Shown piece by piece: positions 17,087-25,006 of a DNA stretch of 35,423 bases. The stretch comes from Paraburkholderia haematera (GTDB taxonomy: Bacteria; Pseudomonadota; Gammaproteobacteria; Burkholderiales; Burkholderiaceae). Under the pieces are notes generated by a model. That model was not told where the DNA came from. It saw nothing but the letters and a program-made list of their open reading frames with translations, and made no database searches. Made by a program: the position numbers and the translations under genes. Location: NCBI RefSeq assembly GCF_905220975.1, contig NZ_CAJNBK010000044.1:1-35423 (forward strand). The letters are read 5' to 3'. How positions within the stretch are numbered: position 1 is the first letter of the stretch; each line of letters opens with the position of its first letter.

Positions 17087-18652
17087 CTAGGTGCAGGACT
17101 TCGTGGTCGGATCCACCGCATGGCAGATATGGACCTCGGTCATCAAGCCGCCAAAATTCTCCTGGTCATTTGCCAGGTGATCGAGATTCGGCGTGTACAG
17201 GTAAAAAATCGCGCCCGGCTGATACTTCGTCGTGTCGCTGGCGTCGAGGATCACGTCCAGGGATTCGCCGCCGCCCAGCGTGATCGAGTTCGTCTTGTAG
17301 GTCAGGTCATTGCCGGACATGTCGCGCAGCAAGCGGGCGTTAAGGGCAATCACGCGCATCGGAATGCCGAGCGACGCCAGCGTCTGAAACTCAGTCACGT
17401 CCAGGTCCGAGATCCGCAACAACGCCTTGCCGCCAAACGGAATGTTGATCAGCGTCGGCAGCGGTTGCGAAAAATGCGGCGTGCCGTCGGCGACCTGTGT
17501 CGAGAGCGGGTTCGGGTTCACGGTGTCCGGATAGCTGCGCCCGTTCAACAGGAAGAGCTTGTCCCTCATGTCGGTGAACGGCTCCGGATTGAAGGTCATG
17601 CCAATGAAGTGGAAATTCGGATCGAAGCCGTGTATCTGGATCGGATACTCGACGTCGTAGGCGGTCGAACCGTCGCCGTCGTTGTACGCGTACAGCGTCG
17701 GCGCGTTGCTCTTGTTGTTCAAGTGGGCCACGCTGTTCGCAGGCGGCAGCGGCGTCGTGCACAGAATGTCGTTGCCGCACGCCGTACGCAAATCCTTTTG
17801 CTGCAGCAGCAGCGAGGCGTACAGCGACGCGCCGCTGGGCACGCGGTTCTGGCGCGGCCGCACGAAGATCTGGCCGACCATGCCCATCTGCAGGTGTTCT
17901 GGCGGCGTGATGTGGCAGTGCCAGAAGTAGGTGCCCGCATCCGGCGCGAGATAGTAGTACGTGAAGCTCGCCCCGATGTTGATCGCTACCGACGCGTCCG
18001 GCACGCCGTCATAGAACGACGATGCGTTCGGGTAGCCGTGGAAGTGCACCGTGTGCCGCTCGAACAGGTCGGGGCGCATGATCATCCCAACGTTCGTCAG
18101 GGTGAGGAAGAACTCGTCGTCCTCGTCGATCGCCATCAGCGGTGCCGGCTCGTTGCCGTTCATCACGCCGATATCCATGATCGGCCGAGGATCGACGTGG
18201 CCGCTCAGTTGCCCCGGCGGCACGGATTCCGGATCGGGTGCGAGGCCGACCGCGCCGTTGTAGGCCGGGTCCGACCTTGGGTCGCCGACGGTGTTGAACA
18301 CCGAGGCCAACTCGGTGCCGGGATTGCCGGACTTGATGTCGGCAAGGCCGGACAACGGTCCGAACGCGAACAGGTAGGTCTGCACGCCGTTAGCCATCGT
18401 GGCGTAACCATCACCGCCCGAAATCTGCTGGCACTTGATCGCGCCGTTGATGGCGCCTGTCGACGTGGACGTCTGTCCCGTGTAGGACGGCCCCGTGTAG
18501 GCGGGCTCCCCCACACCGGGCGGCAGCGCCGTTGGATGCGCCGGCGTGGTCGGCGGGCATTGCACCCGGAACGACTGGCCGAACGAAGGAACTGCAAATA
18601 GCAGGAACAGCAGCGCGGCGACACTGCTGCGATAGATCTGGGTACTGAACAT
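17087..18652 (-). CDS. multicopper-oxidase-fold protein A (type 1 copper site and N-terminal half-site)
   Basis: A 521-residue exported protein (signal peptide to about SFG25) with a GGAGG ribosome site. Copper motifs lie in its first oxidase domain: HTVHFHG (H200, H203, H205) and HCHITPPEHLQMGM (H245, C246, H247, H253, M256/M258). Together these give a full type 1 copper site plus four of the eight histidines of a trinuclear centre. The C-terminal domain, where most laccases carry such motifs, reads LYTPNLDHLANDQENFGGLM and has no HxH or HCH. The remaining four histidines can be supplied by the next gene, 10 bases downstream. It is first in the operon, 94 bases or so after the predicted start of transcription. 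Multicopper oxidases oxidise phenols or metals (Cu, Fe, Mn) and reduce oxygen; the substrate here cannot be read from the sequence. Confidence 0.9.
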   Translation of the reverse strand: MFSTQIYRSSVAALLFLLFAVPSFGQSFRVQCPPTTPAHPTALPPGVGEPAYTGPSYTGQTSTSTGAINGAIKCQQISGGDGYATMANGVQTYLFAFGPLSGLADIKSGNPGTELASVFNTVGDPRSDPAYNGAVGLAPDPESVPPGQLSGHVDPRPIMDIGVMNGNEPAPLMAIDEDDEFFLTLTNVGMIMRPDLFERHTVHFHGYPNASSFYDGVPDASVAINIGASFTYYYLAPDAGTYFWHCHITPPEHLQMGMVGQIFVRPRQNRVPSGASLYASLLLQQKDLRTACGNDILCTTPLPPANSVAHLNNKSNAPTLYAYNDGDGSTAYDVEYPIQIHGFDPNFHFIGMTFNPEPFTDMRDKLFLLNGRSYPDTVNPNPLSTQVADGTPHFSQPLPTLINIPFGGKALLRISDLDVTEFQTLASLGIPMRVIALNARLLRDMSGNDLTYKTNSITLGGGESLDVILDASDTTKYQPGAIFYLYTPNLDHLANDQENFGGLMTEVHICHAVDPTTKSCT

Positions 18653-19051
18653 ATGACCTCCATCTCAGGGGTCAGCCAGCGCGATAGGCGCTGAACGTCA
18701 TGCTCTACGGCGAATGCGGGCTGGTTACGTTGTTACATCAGCCCGTATCTGGATTCTGAACAAGAGCGACGGCGCCTGGGATGGGTCACCCCCCTACACT
18801 TGCGGTAGGGCAAACCCAGCGATGGGTTTCAGATCTGGTTCTGATTTCTTTCAATCAACCCACTGAGCCGCCCTCGCTGAGTCGCCCATAAGCTGCAGAT
18901 AAGCCGCCCGGTTATATCGTTAGAACAAAAAGTCGCTTCGCCGGGGTCGCGGCGGTCATTAAGATGACACTTCAAAGTCCGGTTCGCCCCGGTTCCGCTC
19001 TGCGCAGCCCCGCGCCAGCGTTCCGTGAGCCGCTACCGAAGGAGTATTTCG
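18653..19051. other. 399-base divergent promoter region
   Basis: No gene is apparent. It separates the oxidase operon (minus) from the FMN reductase (plus) and holds copy 2 of the repeated dyad element. A small inverted repeat AGCGC/GCGCT lies near 18679-18692. I see no clear promoter for the plus-strand gene. Confidence 0.6.
18753..18810 (-). promoter_or_regulatory. repeated dyad plus -10-like element (copy 2, oxidase operon)
   Basis: Minus strand: CCCTACCGCAAGNNTAGG (18810-18793), four free bases, TGACCCAT (18788-18781), then CAGAAT at 18758-18753. Fixed bases and spacing match the copy at 3015-2958 exactly, with CAGAAT replacing CACAAT. In this copy the dyad arms are longer: CCCTAC at one end and GTAGGG at the other. 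The shape fits a dimeric activator, for instance a LuxR/NarL-type response regulator, but the protein is unknown. Confidence 0.7.
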
Positions 19052-19711
19052 TTGACCAGTTTCGATCATCAGCGCCGGCCGCTTGTCATTGGCATCGGCG
19101 GCACGACCCGCGCGGCGTCGTCGACCGAGCGCGCGCTCGGCTTTGCGCTGCGCGGCGCACAAGCCGCGGGCGCGACCACCCGCCTGTTTGGCGGTACCTT
19201 CCTGCATAGCCTGCCCCACTATGCCCCGGAAGACCCTCGCCGCACCGACGAACAGCTCGAACTGATCGAGGCCGTGCGCCACGCGGACGCGCTGATCATC
19301 GCGACACCCGGCTACCACGGCGGCGTCTCGGGCCTCGTCAAGAACGCGCTGGACACGCTGGAGGAACTGCGCGCCGACGAGCGGCCGTATCTGGATGGCC
19401 GCGCGGTCGGCTGTATCGTCACGGCTTATGGCTGGCAGGCTGCCGGCTCGGTGCTGACATCGCTGCGCTCGATCGTCCACGCGTTGCGCGGCTGGCCCAC
19501 GCCGTTCGGCGCCGGGATCAACACGCTGGAAACGCGCTTCGACACCGTCGACACCTGTTCCGACGCCAAGGTGGTCGATCAGCTCGCCACGGTCGGCCAG
19601 CAGGCCGCGCAATTCGCCCTGGCATTCAACGCGCCTCGCCCACCGGCAACCGCGGCGCTCGCGCATGCAGTCAAGGAAGCGCAACCCGCCCGCTTGCTGC
19701 ACGCGGTTTAG
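19052..19711 (+). CDS. NAD(P)H-dependent FMN reductase family protein
   Basis: A 219-residue flavodoxin-fold protein. The N-terminal strand and phosphate-binding loop read PLVIGIGGTTRAASSTERAL; the second FMN loop is IIATPGYHGGVSGLVKNALD, typical of the SsuE/ChrR-type reductases that pass electrons from NAD(P)H to FMN or quinones. It is cytoplasmic, with no signal peptide. The start was set at TTG 19052 because GAAGGAG lies 7 bases upstream; a GTG at 19025 in frame has no ribosome site and adds a basic leader. It is divergent from the oxidase operon. A shared function is possible but not shown. Confidence 0.85.
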   Translation: MTSFDHQRRPLVIGIGGTTRAASSTERALGFALRGAQAAGATTRLFGGTFLHSLPHYAPEDPRRTDEQLELIEAVRHADALIIATPGYHGGVSGLVKNALDTLEELRADERPYLDGRAVGCIVTAYGWQAAGSVLTSLRSIVHALRGWPTPFGAGINTLETRFDTVDTCSDAKVVDQLATVGQQAAQFALAFNAPRPPATAALAHAVKEAQPARLLHAV

Positions 19712-20105
19712 GCGCGAATCGTGTGACATCACGGATCGTGGATCGCCGCTTGCGATCCACGATCCCTCTGCGGCCCCTTCGCGAATCCTTCGCAAGTCGT
19801 TTTTACCGGCCGGTTTCCTCAAAGCACCGCCGCCACCCCGTTCCAATCCGTGCGCCACATAACAGACGATCCGCCAACATGGCCGGATAGTGTCTTCACG
19901 CTCAACGACTATCGTCCGATCCGGCCTCCTGAAGTCCGTTCCCGAAGCTCGTTGATTTGCTTACGAGGAAAGATTGGTTCACCCGCTGCGCGGCACGGCT
20001 TACGCTGGTTCCTGCCCGCTCACTCACCGGTTGCCTGACGCACAGGGTTGCGTCCCGCGCGCCGGCTCTTTGGCAACACACTCGGGCACACTCACTGCCA
20101 CGACC
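19712..20105. other. 394-base gap with one perfect hairpin
   Basis: Apart from the hairpin at 19733-19765 and the weak upstream region of the small gene at 20106, I see no gene or RNA here. Short open frames lack ribosome sites. Confidence 0.5.
19733..19765. terminator. perfect 14-bp hairpin, probable terminator or palindromic repeat
   Basis: GGATCGTGGATCGC (19733-19746) pairs without mismatch with GCGATCCACGATCC (19752-19765) around a 5-base loop, starting 21 bases after the FMN reductase stop. There is no T-run, so it is either a rho-independent-like stabiliser or a member of a dispersed palindromic repeat family. Confidence 0.55.
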
Positions 20106-20321
20106 ATGAATTCACACATCCGCTATAAAGGCTACGAAGTCGCGCCGGTTGCGCAACTGCTGCCCAACGGCCTGTTCGCCGCGAATCTGACCATCGAGAA
20201 GACCACTGCAAGCCAGGCTCAGGCCTACTCGTTCGACGCGCTCGATTACTTCTTCGACGAAGAACACGCGCTCGCCTATGCGTTCCGCTGGGGACGCATG
20301 TGGATCGACAGCCACCAGTAA
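20106..20321 (+). CDS. small conserved protein of unknown function
   Basis: A 71-residue cytoplasmic protein beginning MNSHIRYKGYEVAPVAQLLP and ending FRWGRMWIDSHQ. From memory, near-identical short proteins are frequent in Burkholderia genomes, but no role is known to me. The strand pattern (IRYKGYEV, LFAANLTIEK) then an acidic helix (DALDYFFDEEHALAYAFRWG) suggests a compact alpha/beta fold. The start at 20106 drops an upstream in-frame extension to 19974 that has low coding character. The ribosome site is weak. No operon partner. Confidence 0.65.
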   Translation: MNSHIRYKGYEVAPVAQLLPNGLFAANLTIEKTTASQAQAYSFDALDYFFDEEHALAYAFRWGRMWIDSHQ

Positions 20322-20536
20322 CGGCAGCAAGCGCACCCAATCTCGTCCAAAGAGATCGCCGCAGCAGCGCTCCCGCGCCGGTCTCGCGCGCAGAATCGGA
20401 AGACGGGGCGCACGGCTGACCCGAAACCCGGCAGCCCGGCAGCCCGGCAAACGCATGCCGTCTCGCGCCATTTAGCTTCGGTCTTGAACCGGCTGTGCCA
20501 GAATGGGCGACACTTCAGTGCGAGGAGACGCCTGCA

Positions 20537-21991
20537 ATGACATGGACCGTCGATGAACAGTTGGCCCTAACCGCAACGGAAGCGGTCGCCGCGATCCAGT
20601 CCGGGCGCCTCAAAGCCGCCGACTATATGGCCACGCTGCTGGCGCGCGCGGCGTCGCTCTCGAGCCTCAATGCGCTCACCACACTCGACTTCGATGGCGC
20701 GCTGGCCGCGGCGCAGCGCCTCGACGCGTTGCCGCCCGAAGCCAAAGCGCAATTGCCGCTCGCCGGTTTGCCCATCGTCGTGAAGGACAACATCAACACG
20801 GCAGGCTTGCAGACCTCGGCGGGCACGCCCGCTCTGGAGGGCTTCGTGCCGAAGACCAACGCGCCTTCGGTACAACGGCTTCTCGATGCCGGAGCAATCG
20901 TGCTCGGCAAAGCCAACATGCACGAACTCGCGTTCGGCATCACCAGCACGAACTTCGCCACGCATGCCGGGCCAGTGCGCAATCCGTACGACCCCACACT
21001 GATCCCCGGCGGCTCGTCGGGGGGCACCGCGGCCGCGATCGCCGCGCGCATTGCGCCCGCGGGTCTCGGCACCGACACGGGTGGCTCGACCCGCATTCCG
21101 GCGGCGTTGACAGGCATCGCGGGGTTTCGTCCGTCAGTGGGTAACGGCGCTGCCGAGCGGCGCTATCACGACCCGAATGCCGTCGTGCCGATCAGCCATA
21201 CGCGCGATACGGTGGGGCCGATGGCGCGCACGGTGGCCGATATCGCTTTGCTCGACGGCGTGATTACCGGAGCGGGACCATTGCCCGCGCTCACGTTGAA
21301 CGGCTTGCGCATCGGCTTGCCCACGCCGCTCTGGGAAGGGCTCGAAAGGCAGGTGGAAGACGTTGCGCGCGCCGCCTTGCTCCGGCTCGAAGCCGCAGGT
21401 GTCACCTTCGTGCCGGTCGCGATGAGCGAACTGGAAACCTTGAACGGCCAGGTAGGCGGCCCGATCGCGATCCATGAGCCGCGCGAGGACGTGCTCGCCT
21501 GGCTCGTCGCCAACAATGCGCCGGTCAGGACCGTGGCGGAAATGGCGGCCCGCATCGCAAGCCCGGACGTGCGCGCGATTTACGACGGTGTGCTCGCCGA
21601 CGTGCTCGGCGCTCATTACGACGCGGCCCTGCGGCAATGGCGGCCGCGCTTGCAGCAGTACGTTGCGGCGACGTTCGCTGACGAGCACCTCGACGCACTG
21701 CTCTTTCCGACTACGCGCCTCGCCGCGGTGCCGATCGACGACCGGAACGGCTCGTCCACCGTCTCGATCGATGGCGCCGCGCCGATCGATACGATGGACG
21801 CGTTCCTGCGCAATACCGACCCGGCCAGCACGTCCGGCATTCCAGGCTTGTCGCTGGCGGCGGGGATGACCGCCGGTGGCCTGCCGGTCGGCCTCGAACT
21901 GGATGGGCCACTCGGCGAGGACCGGCGGCTGCTGGCGATCGGCGTCGCATTCGAGCAATTGCTCGGCGTGCTGCCGGCACCGGTACTCTGA
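20537..21991 (+). CDS. amidase (amidase-signature family, indoleacetamide hydrolase-like)
   Basis: A 484-residue cytoplasmic hydrolase with the Ser-cisSer-Lys triad: Lys83 in VKDN, Ser160 in GGSSGGT and nucleophile Ser184 in GTDTGGSTRIP. Spacing between the two serines (24) is the family standard. It would cleave a carboxamide to the acid and ammonia. The segments KANMHELAFGITSTN and DTVGPMARTVADIALLD fit the branch that includes indoleacetamide and mandelamide hydrolases; the true substrate is not predictable. ATG 20537 has a GAGGAG ribosome site; an in-frame start at 20495 is less likely. Single-gene unit. Confidence 0.9.
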   Translation: MTWTVDEQLALTATEAVAAIQSGRLKAADYMATLLARAASLSSLNALTTLDFDGALAAAQRLDALPPEAKAQLPLAGLPIVVKDNINTAGLQTSAGTPALEGFVPKTNAPSVQRLLDAGAIVLGKANMHELAFGITSTNFATHAGPVRNPYDPTLIPGGSSGGTAAAIAARIAPAGLGTDTGGSTRIPAALTGIAGFRPSVGNGAAERRYHDPNAVVPISHTRDTVGPMARTVADIALLDGVITGAGPLPALTLNGLRIGLPTPLWEGLERQVEDVARAALLRLEAAGVTFVPVAMSELETLNGQVGGPIAIHEPREDVLAWLVANNAPVRTVAEMAARIASPDVRAIYDGVLADVLGAHYDAALRQWRPRLQQYVAATFADEHLDALLFPTTRLAAVPIDDRNGSSTVSIDGAAPIDTMDAFLRNTDPASTSGIPGLSLAAGMTAGGLPVGLELDGPLGEDRRLLAIGVAFEQLLGVLPAPVL

Positions 21992-22026
21992 CGGCTTGAA
22001 AGAGGTTGCCTCAGTTGCCTCCACCG

Positions 22027-22896
22027 ATGCCGTTGAAAACACCACCAGATAAAGCGCTCATCCGCATGCCGATGAGCGCGCCAAACCGAACCCATTTTCG
22101 GCAAACGCTGCTGCGAACCTTCGCGGCGATGGCACTCGCCTGCGCCGCCACCGCCTGTGCGCGCCTTGCCGCCGTCGATCCGAACGCGCTCTGGAAGATC
22201 GTCGATTTGCGGTGTGTGCCGTCACAACAGGCCACCGGCACACCAGGCCAGTGCACGGCCGTCGACCTCGACAAACGCTATGTGATCCTGAAGGATATCC
22301 TCGGCCGCTCGCAGCATCTGCTGATTCCGACCGACCGCGTGACCGGCATAGAAAGCCCGTTCGTGCTGGCATCCCATGCACCGGACTACTGGGGCGACGC
22401 GTGGGCGTCGCGACTTTACGTCGAGCAGTCCGTCAAGCGGACCTTGCCCGACAATCAACTCGGCCTCGAGATCAACTCGCAATATCGCCGCACGCAAAAC
22501 CAGTTGCACATCCATATCGATTGCATGCAGGGTGACGTGAGCGACGCACTCGCGCGTCATGCGAGGGACACGCCAGGTGAATGGCATTGGGATACGCTCG
22601 GCGGCCAGCGCTACCGGATCATGCGCCTCACCTCGCTCGGTCAGGTGAACAATCAGGCGAACAACCAGGCAAACAACCAGGCAAACAACCAGGCGAACAA
22701 TCCGTTTCGCATCGTCGCGCGTGATAACCGCGACAGCGCGGCGATGGCCATGCAAACCATCCTCGTGACCGGTGCCGGGCCATCGGCGGAGAAGGACGGC
22801 TGGCTCGTCGTGAATAGCGCCCTGGATGCCGAGAATGGCAGCGGTACGGCGGAAGCTTTGCTCGATCATGCTTGCCGGGTGGCGGACGGCGGTTGA
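22027..22896 (+). CDS. cdh: CDP-diacylglycerol pyrophosphatase
   Basis: This ~289-residue protein has a hydrophobic export segment (LLRTFAAMALACAATACA) and a mature domain of the HIT-like Cdh family. The motif QNQLHIHIDC is the catalytic histidine region. Cdh hydrolyses CDP-diacylglycerol to phosphatidate and CMP at the membrane. Cysteines in the export segment could permit lipidation. The start is uncertain: ATG 22027 is used, with 22066 and 22072 as alternatives, and none has a good ribosome site. An unusual in-frame run of (NNQA) repeats lies at about residues 208-225 and looks like a flexible linker missing from most relatives. Confidence 0.85.
   Translation: MPLKTPPDKALIRMPMSAPNRTHFRQTLLRTFAAMALACAATACARLAAVDPNALWKIVDLRCVPSQQATGTPGQCTAVDLDKRYVILKDILGRSQHLLIPTDRVTGIESPFVLASHAPDYWGDAWASRLYVEQSVKRTLPDNQLGLEINSQYRRTQNQLHIHIDCMQGDVSDALARHARDTPGEWHWDTLGGQRYRIMRLTSLGQVNNQANNQANNQANNQANNPFRIVARDNRDSAAMAMQTILVTGAGPSAEKDGWLVVNSALDAENGSGTAEALLDHACRVADGG
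22648..22701 (+). repeat. 12-bp tandem repeat, 4.5 copies, inside cdh
   Basis: Four units of AACAAYCAGGCR and a trailing AACAAT encode (Asn-Asn-Gln-Ala)4-Asn-Asn. Units differ only at wobble positions. Copy change by slippage would stay in frame. Confidence 0.9.
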
Positions 22897-23007
22897 ACGT
22901 CCCCGCCTTTTCACGATTTCGCAGATGCATTGCTGAACAAAATAGTTCTAGCCGCGTGAATGGGTCCGTAGGATCGGTCTAACCCTGCATTCCGACCGGT
23001 CCAGCCG

Positions 23008-23997
23008 ATGGCGATTTACCTCGACGACACGCAACGCGCAGCACTCGCCCGCCAGGCCGCAAGCTGGACATGGCGTACGCAATGGCCGACGTGGCTGCTG
23101 ATCGTCACGATCTATGGCGGATGGTTCAGCGTAGCGACGCACGCGCGCACGCTCGGCTTGCCGCTGACCACCGCGCTGCTGGCGCTGTTGGGCACGTGGT
23201 ACATGTCGCTGCAACACGAACTGTTGCACGGTCATCCGACGCGCTCGCCGCGCTTTAACGCACTGTTGGGATTCGCGCCGCTCGCGGTGTGGTTTCCGTA
23301 TGACGTCTACCGTGATTCGCATCTTCAGCATCACGACGACCCGCATCTGACGCGCCCAGAGCGCGATCCCGAAAGCTATTTCGTGAGTCAGCGTGTGTGG
23401 CAACGCGCGGGTTTCGCGATTCGCGCGCTGCTCATCTTCCGCAATACGTTTGTCGGTCGCCTCTTGGTTGGGCCGGCTTTTTCCATTGCTGCGACGGGCG
23501 CGGATGCGCTCGGCAAAATCAAACGCGGCGATTGGCACGATCTGCCGATATGGCTCGCGCATCTGGCCGCGTTAGCCGTGCTGACGCTGTGGCTTCAACG
23601 TGTCTGCGGCATCCCGGCGTGGGTCTTTATCGTCGGCGCGGGTTATGGATCGTTGTCGTTGGGTTCGATCCGCTCGTTTCAGGAACATCGTGCGGCACAG
23701 GCTTACGCGCATCGCACGGTTATCAATGAGGCCGCGTGGTTCTGGCGGATGCTGTTCCTGAATAATAATTTTCACGCCGTGCATCACGATCTGCCGCACG
23801 TGCCATGGTTCGCATTGAAACGGGTCTACGAGGCGCGGCGCGAAGCTTACCTCGAACGCAACGGCGCGTTTCTGGTTAGCGGATATACGGAATGGCTGAC
23901 TCACTACGCGTTGACGCCGATTGGTCACTCCGTCCATCCGGAAAGCGAAAGTCCATCCGGTGCTACTCATCCACCGGCGATTCAAGCCTTCTCCTGA
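23008..23997 (+). CDS. membrane fatty acid desaturase
   Basis: A 329-residue integral membrane di-iron desaturase/hydroxylase with all three histidine boxes: HELLHGH (70-76), HLQHH (105-109) and NFHAVHHDLPH (His256, 259, 260, 264). Four or so hydrophobic segments (for example 28-45, 51-68, 180-195, 205-225) fit the family. It introduces a double bond in acyl chains or acts on a related lipid, using oxygen. Its last 35 bases overlap, tail to tail, the end of the LysR gene on the other strand. Substrate position cannot be told. Confidence 0.9.
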   Translation: MAIYLDDTQRAALARQAASWTWRTQWPTWLLIVTIYGGWFSVATHARTLGLPLTTALLALLGTWYMSLQHELLHGHPTRSPRFNALLGFAPLAVWFPYDVYRDSHLQHHDDPHLTRPERDPESYFVSQRVWQRAGFAIRALLIFRNTFVGRLLVGPAFSIAATGADALGKIKRGDWHDLPIWLAHLAALAVLTLWLQRVCGIPAWVFIVGAGYGSLSLGSIRSFQEHRAAQAYAHRTVINEAAWFWRMLFLNNNFHAVHHDLPHVPWFALKRVYEARREAYLERNGAFLVSGYTEWLTHYALTPIGHSVHPESESPSGATHPPAIQAFS

Positions 23998-24892
23998 TCA
24001 CGTCAATTAACGCGCGTACCTTTGCCGTCGGATACCGGGTAGGCGGAAACACCGCGTAGATGCCCTTGGGCTTGCCTGCCCAATCAGGCAATAGACGGAC
24101 CAGCCGATGCGCCGCTACGTCTGCCGTGATCGAAAAGTCAGTCAGCAATCCGAAGCCACCGCCCGCGAGCGTTGCCGCACGGGCTGCGTCGGCCGTATTC
24201 ACTAGCAGAACATTCTCGCACCGCACGCTTTGCCTTGCGCCTTTCGCACGCTGCAATTCAAGCATCAGCGGATGCGGCAACACGGATAACGCGACATGAG
24301 GCATGGCCGTGAGCGCAGCCGGCGTCTTCGGCTTACCCCACGTATCGATGAATTCCGGACTCGCGACAACCCATTTGACGAATCCGCCGAGCTTCACCGC
24401 GCGGTAACCCGAATCGGCAAGTTGCCCCAGACGGATTGCCACGTCGATGCCCTCCGCGATCAGATCCACATAGTGGTCGTTGCAGACGAGTTCGATGTCG
24501 AGTTCCGGATACGTACGGCGCATCTCGACCAGCGCGGGTGTCACCACCAAGGTCCCATAGTCGATCGGCGCACTCACGCGCAGCGTGCCACGCAACGGCG
24601 CCGATTCCCCGGAAACGGCCGATAGCGCTTCCTCGGCCGCCTGCAAGATCTTGCAACTTGCCTCGTAGAAGGCATGTCCGCTTTCCGTCACGCTGAGCCG
24701 CCTCGTCGTTCGGACCAGCAGGCCCGCGCCGATCTCGCGTTCCAGCCGCTGCAGATGCGTGCTGACCATTGTTTTCGTGAGTCCGAGACGCGCCGCGGCC
24801 GCGGTAAACGAGCCCGCCTCCACCACTGCGACAAATATCGCAAGGCGGTTCAGATTGACATCCCGTAGATCTGCCATTCGCCGATTGTCCAT
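23963..24892 (-). CDS. LysR-family transcriptional regulator
   Basis: 309 residues. The N-terminal winged helix (about 8-65) reads LNRLAIFVAVVEAGSFTAAAARLGLTKTMVSTHLQRLE, and a substrate-binding domain (about 92-300) follows. It is divergent from the GST and PNPOx-like genes, so these are its likely targets. The start is ATG 24892 or ATG 24877; a CATAAT -10-like box on the minus strand at 24907-24902 would leave almost no leader before 24892, which favours the inner start. The C-terminus overlaps the convergent desaturase gene by 35 bases. Confidence 0.9.
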   Translation of the reverse strand: MDNRRMADLRDVNLNRLAIFVAVVEAGSFTAAAARLGLTKTMVSTHLQRLEREIGAGLLVRTTRRLSVTESGHAFYEASCKILQAAEEALSAVSGESAPLRGTLRVSAPIDYGTLVVTPALVEMRRTYPELDIELVCNDHYVDLIAEGIDVAIRLGQLADSGYRAVKLGGFVKWVVASPEFIDTWGKPKTPAALTAMPHVALSVLPHPLMLELQRAKGARQSVRCENVLLVNTADAARAATLAGGGFGLLTDFSITADVAAHRLVRLLPDWAGKPKGIYAVFPPTRYPTAKVRALIDVIRRRLESPVDE

Positions 24893-25006
24893 CTTCGATT
24901 GATTATGTTTTCTAGCTTAGCAGTCTTCTGGGTTGCGCTGCGGACCGGTACGCTTAGGTTATTCCAGCCGGCTGGTTGTCGGCTATTCCCGATCCAGGAG
25001 CTTTCG
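24893..25006. promoter_or_regulatory. divergent control region of LysR and GST genes
   Basis: The 114-base gap holds a minus-strand CATAAT box (24907-24902) and a small CTAGCTTAG dyad near 24912. LysR proteins usually bind such gaps. No clear T-N11-A site could be fixed by eye. Confidence 0.35.

Noticed and set aside
15451..18601. Two long plus-strand frames opposite the oxidase genes
   Set aside because: The minus-strand frames carry signal peptides and copper motifs; the plus frames show only biased composition.
22648..22701. Short direct repeats as a CRISPR array
   Set aside because: Units are contiguous, 12 bp, in frame within a gene and have no spacers.
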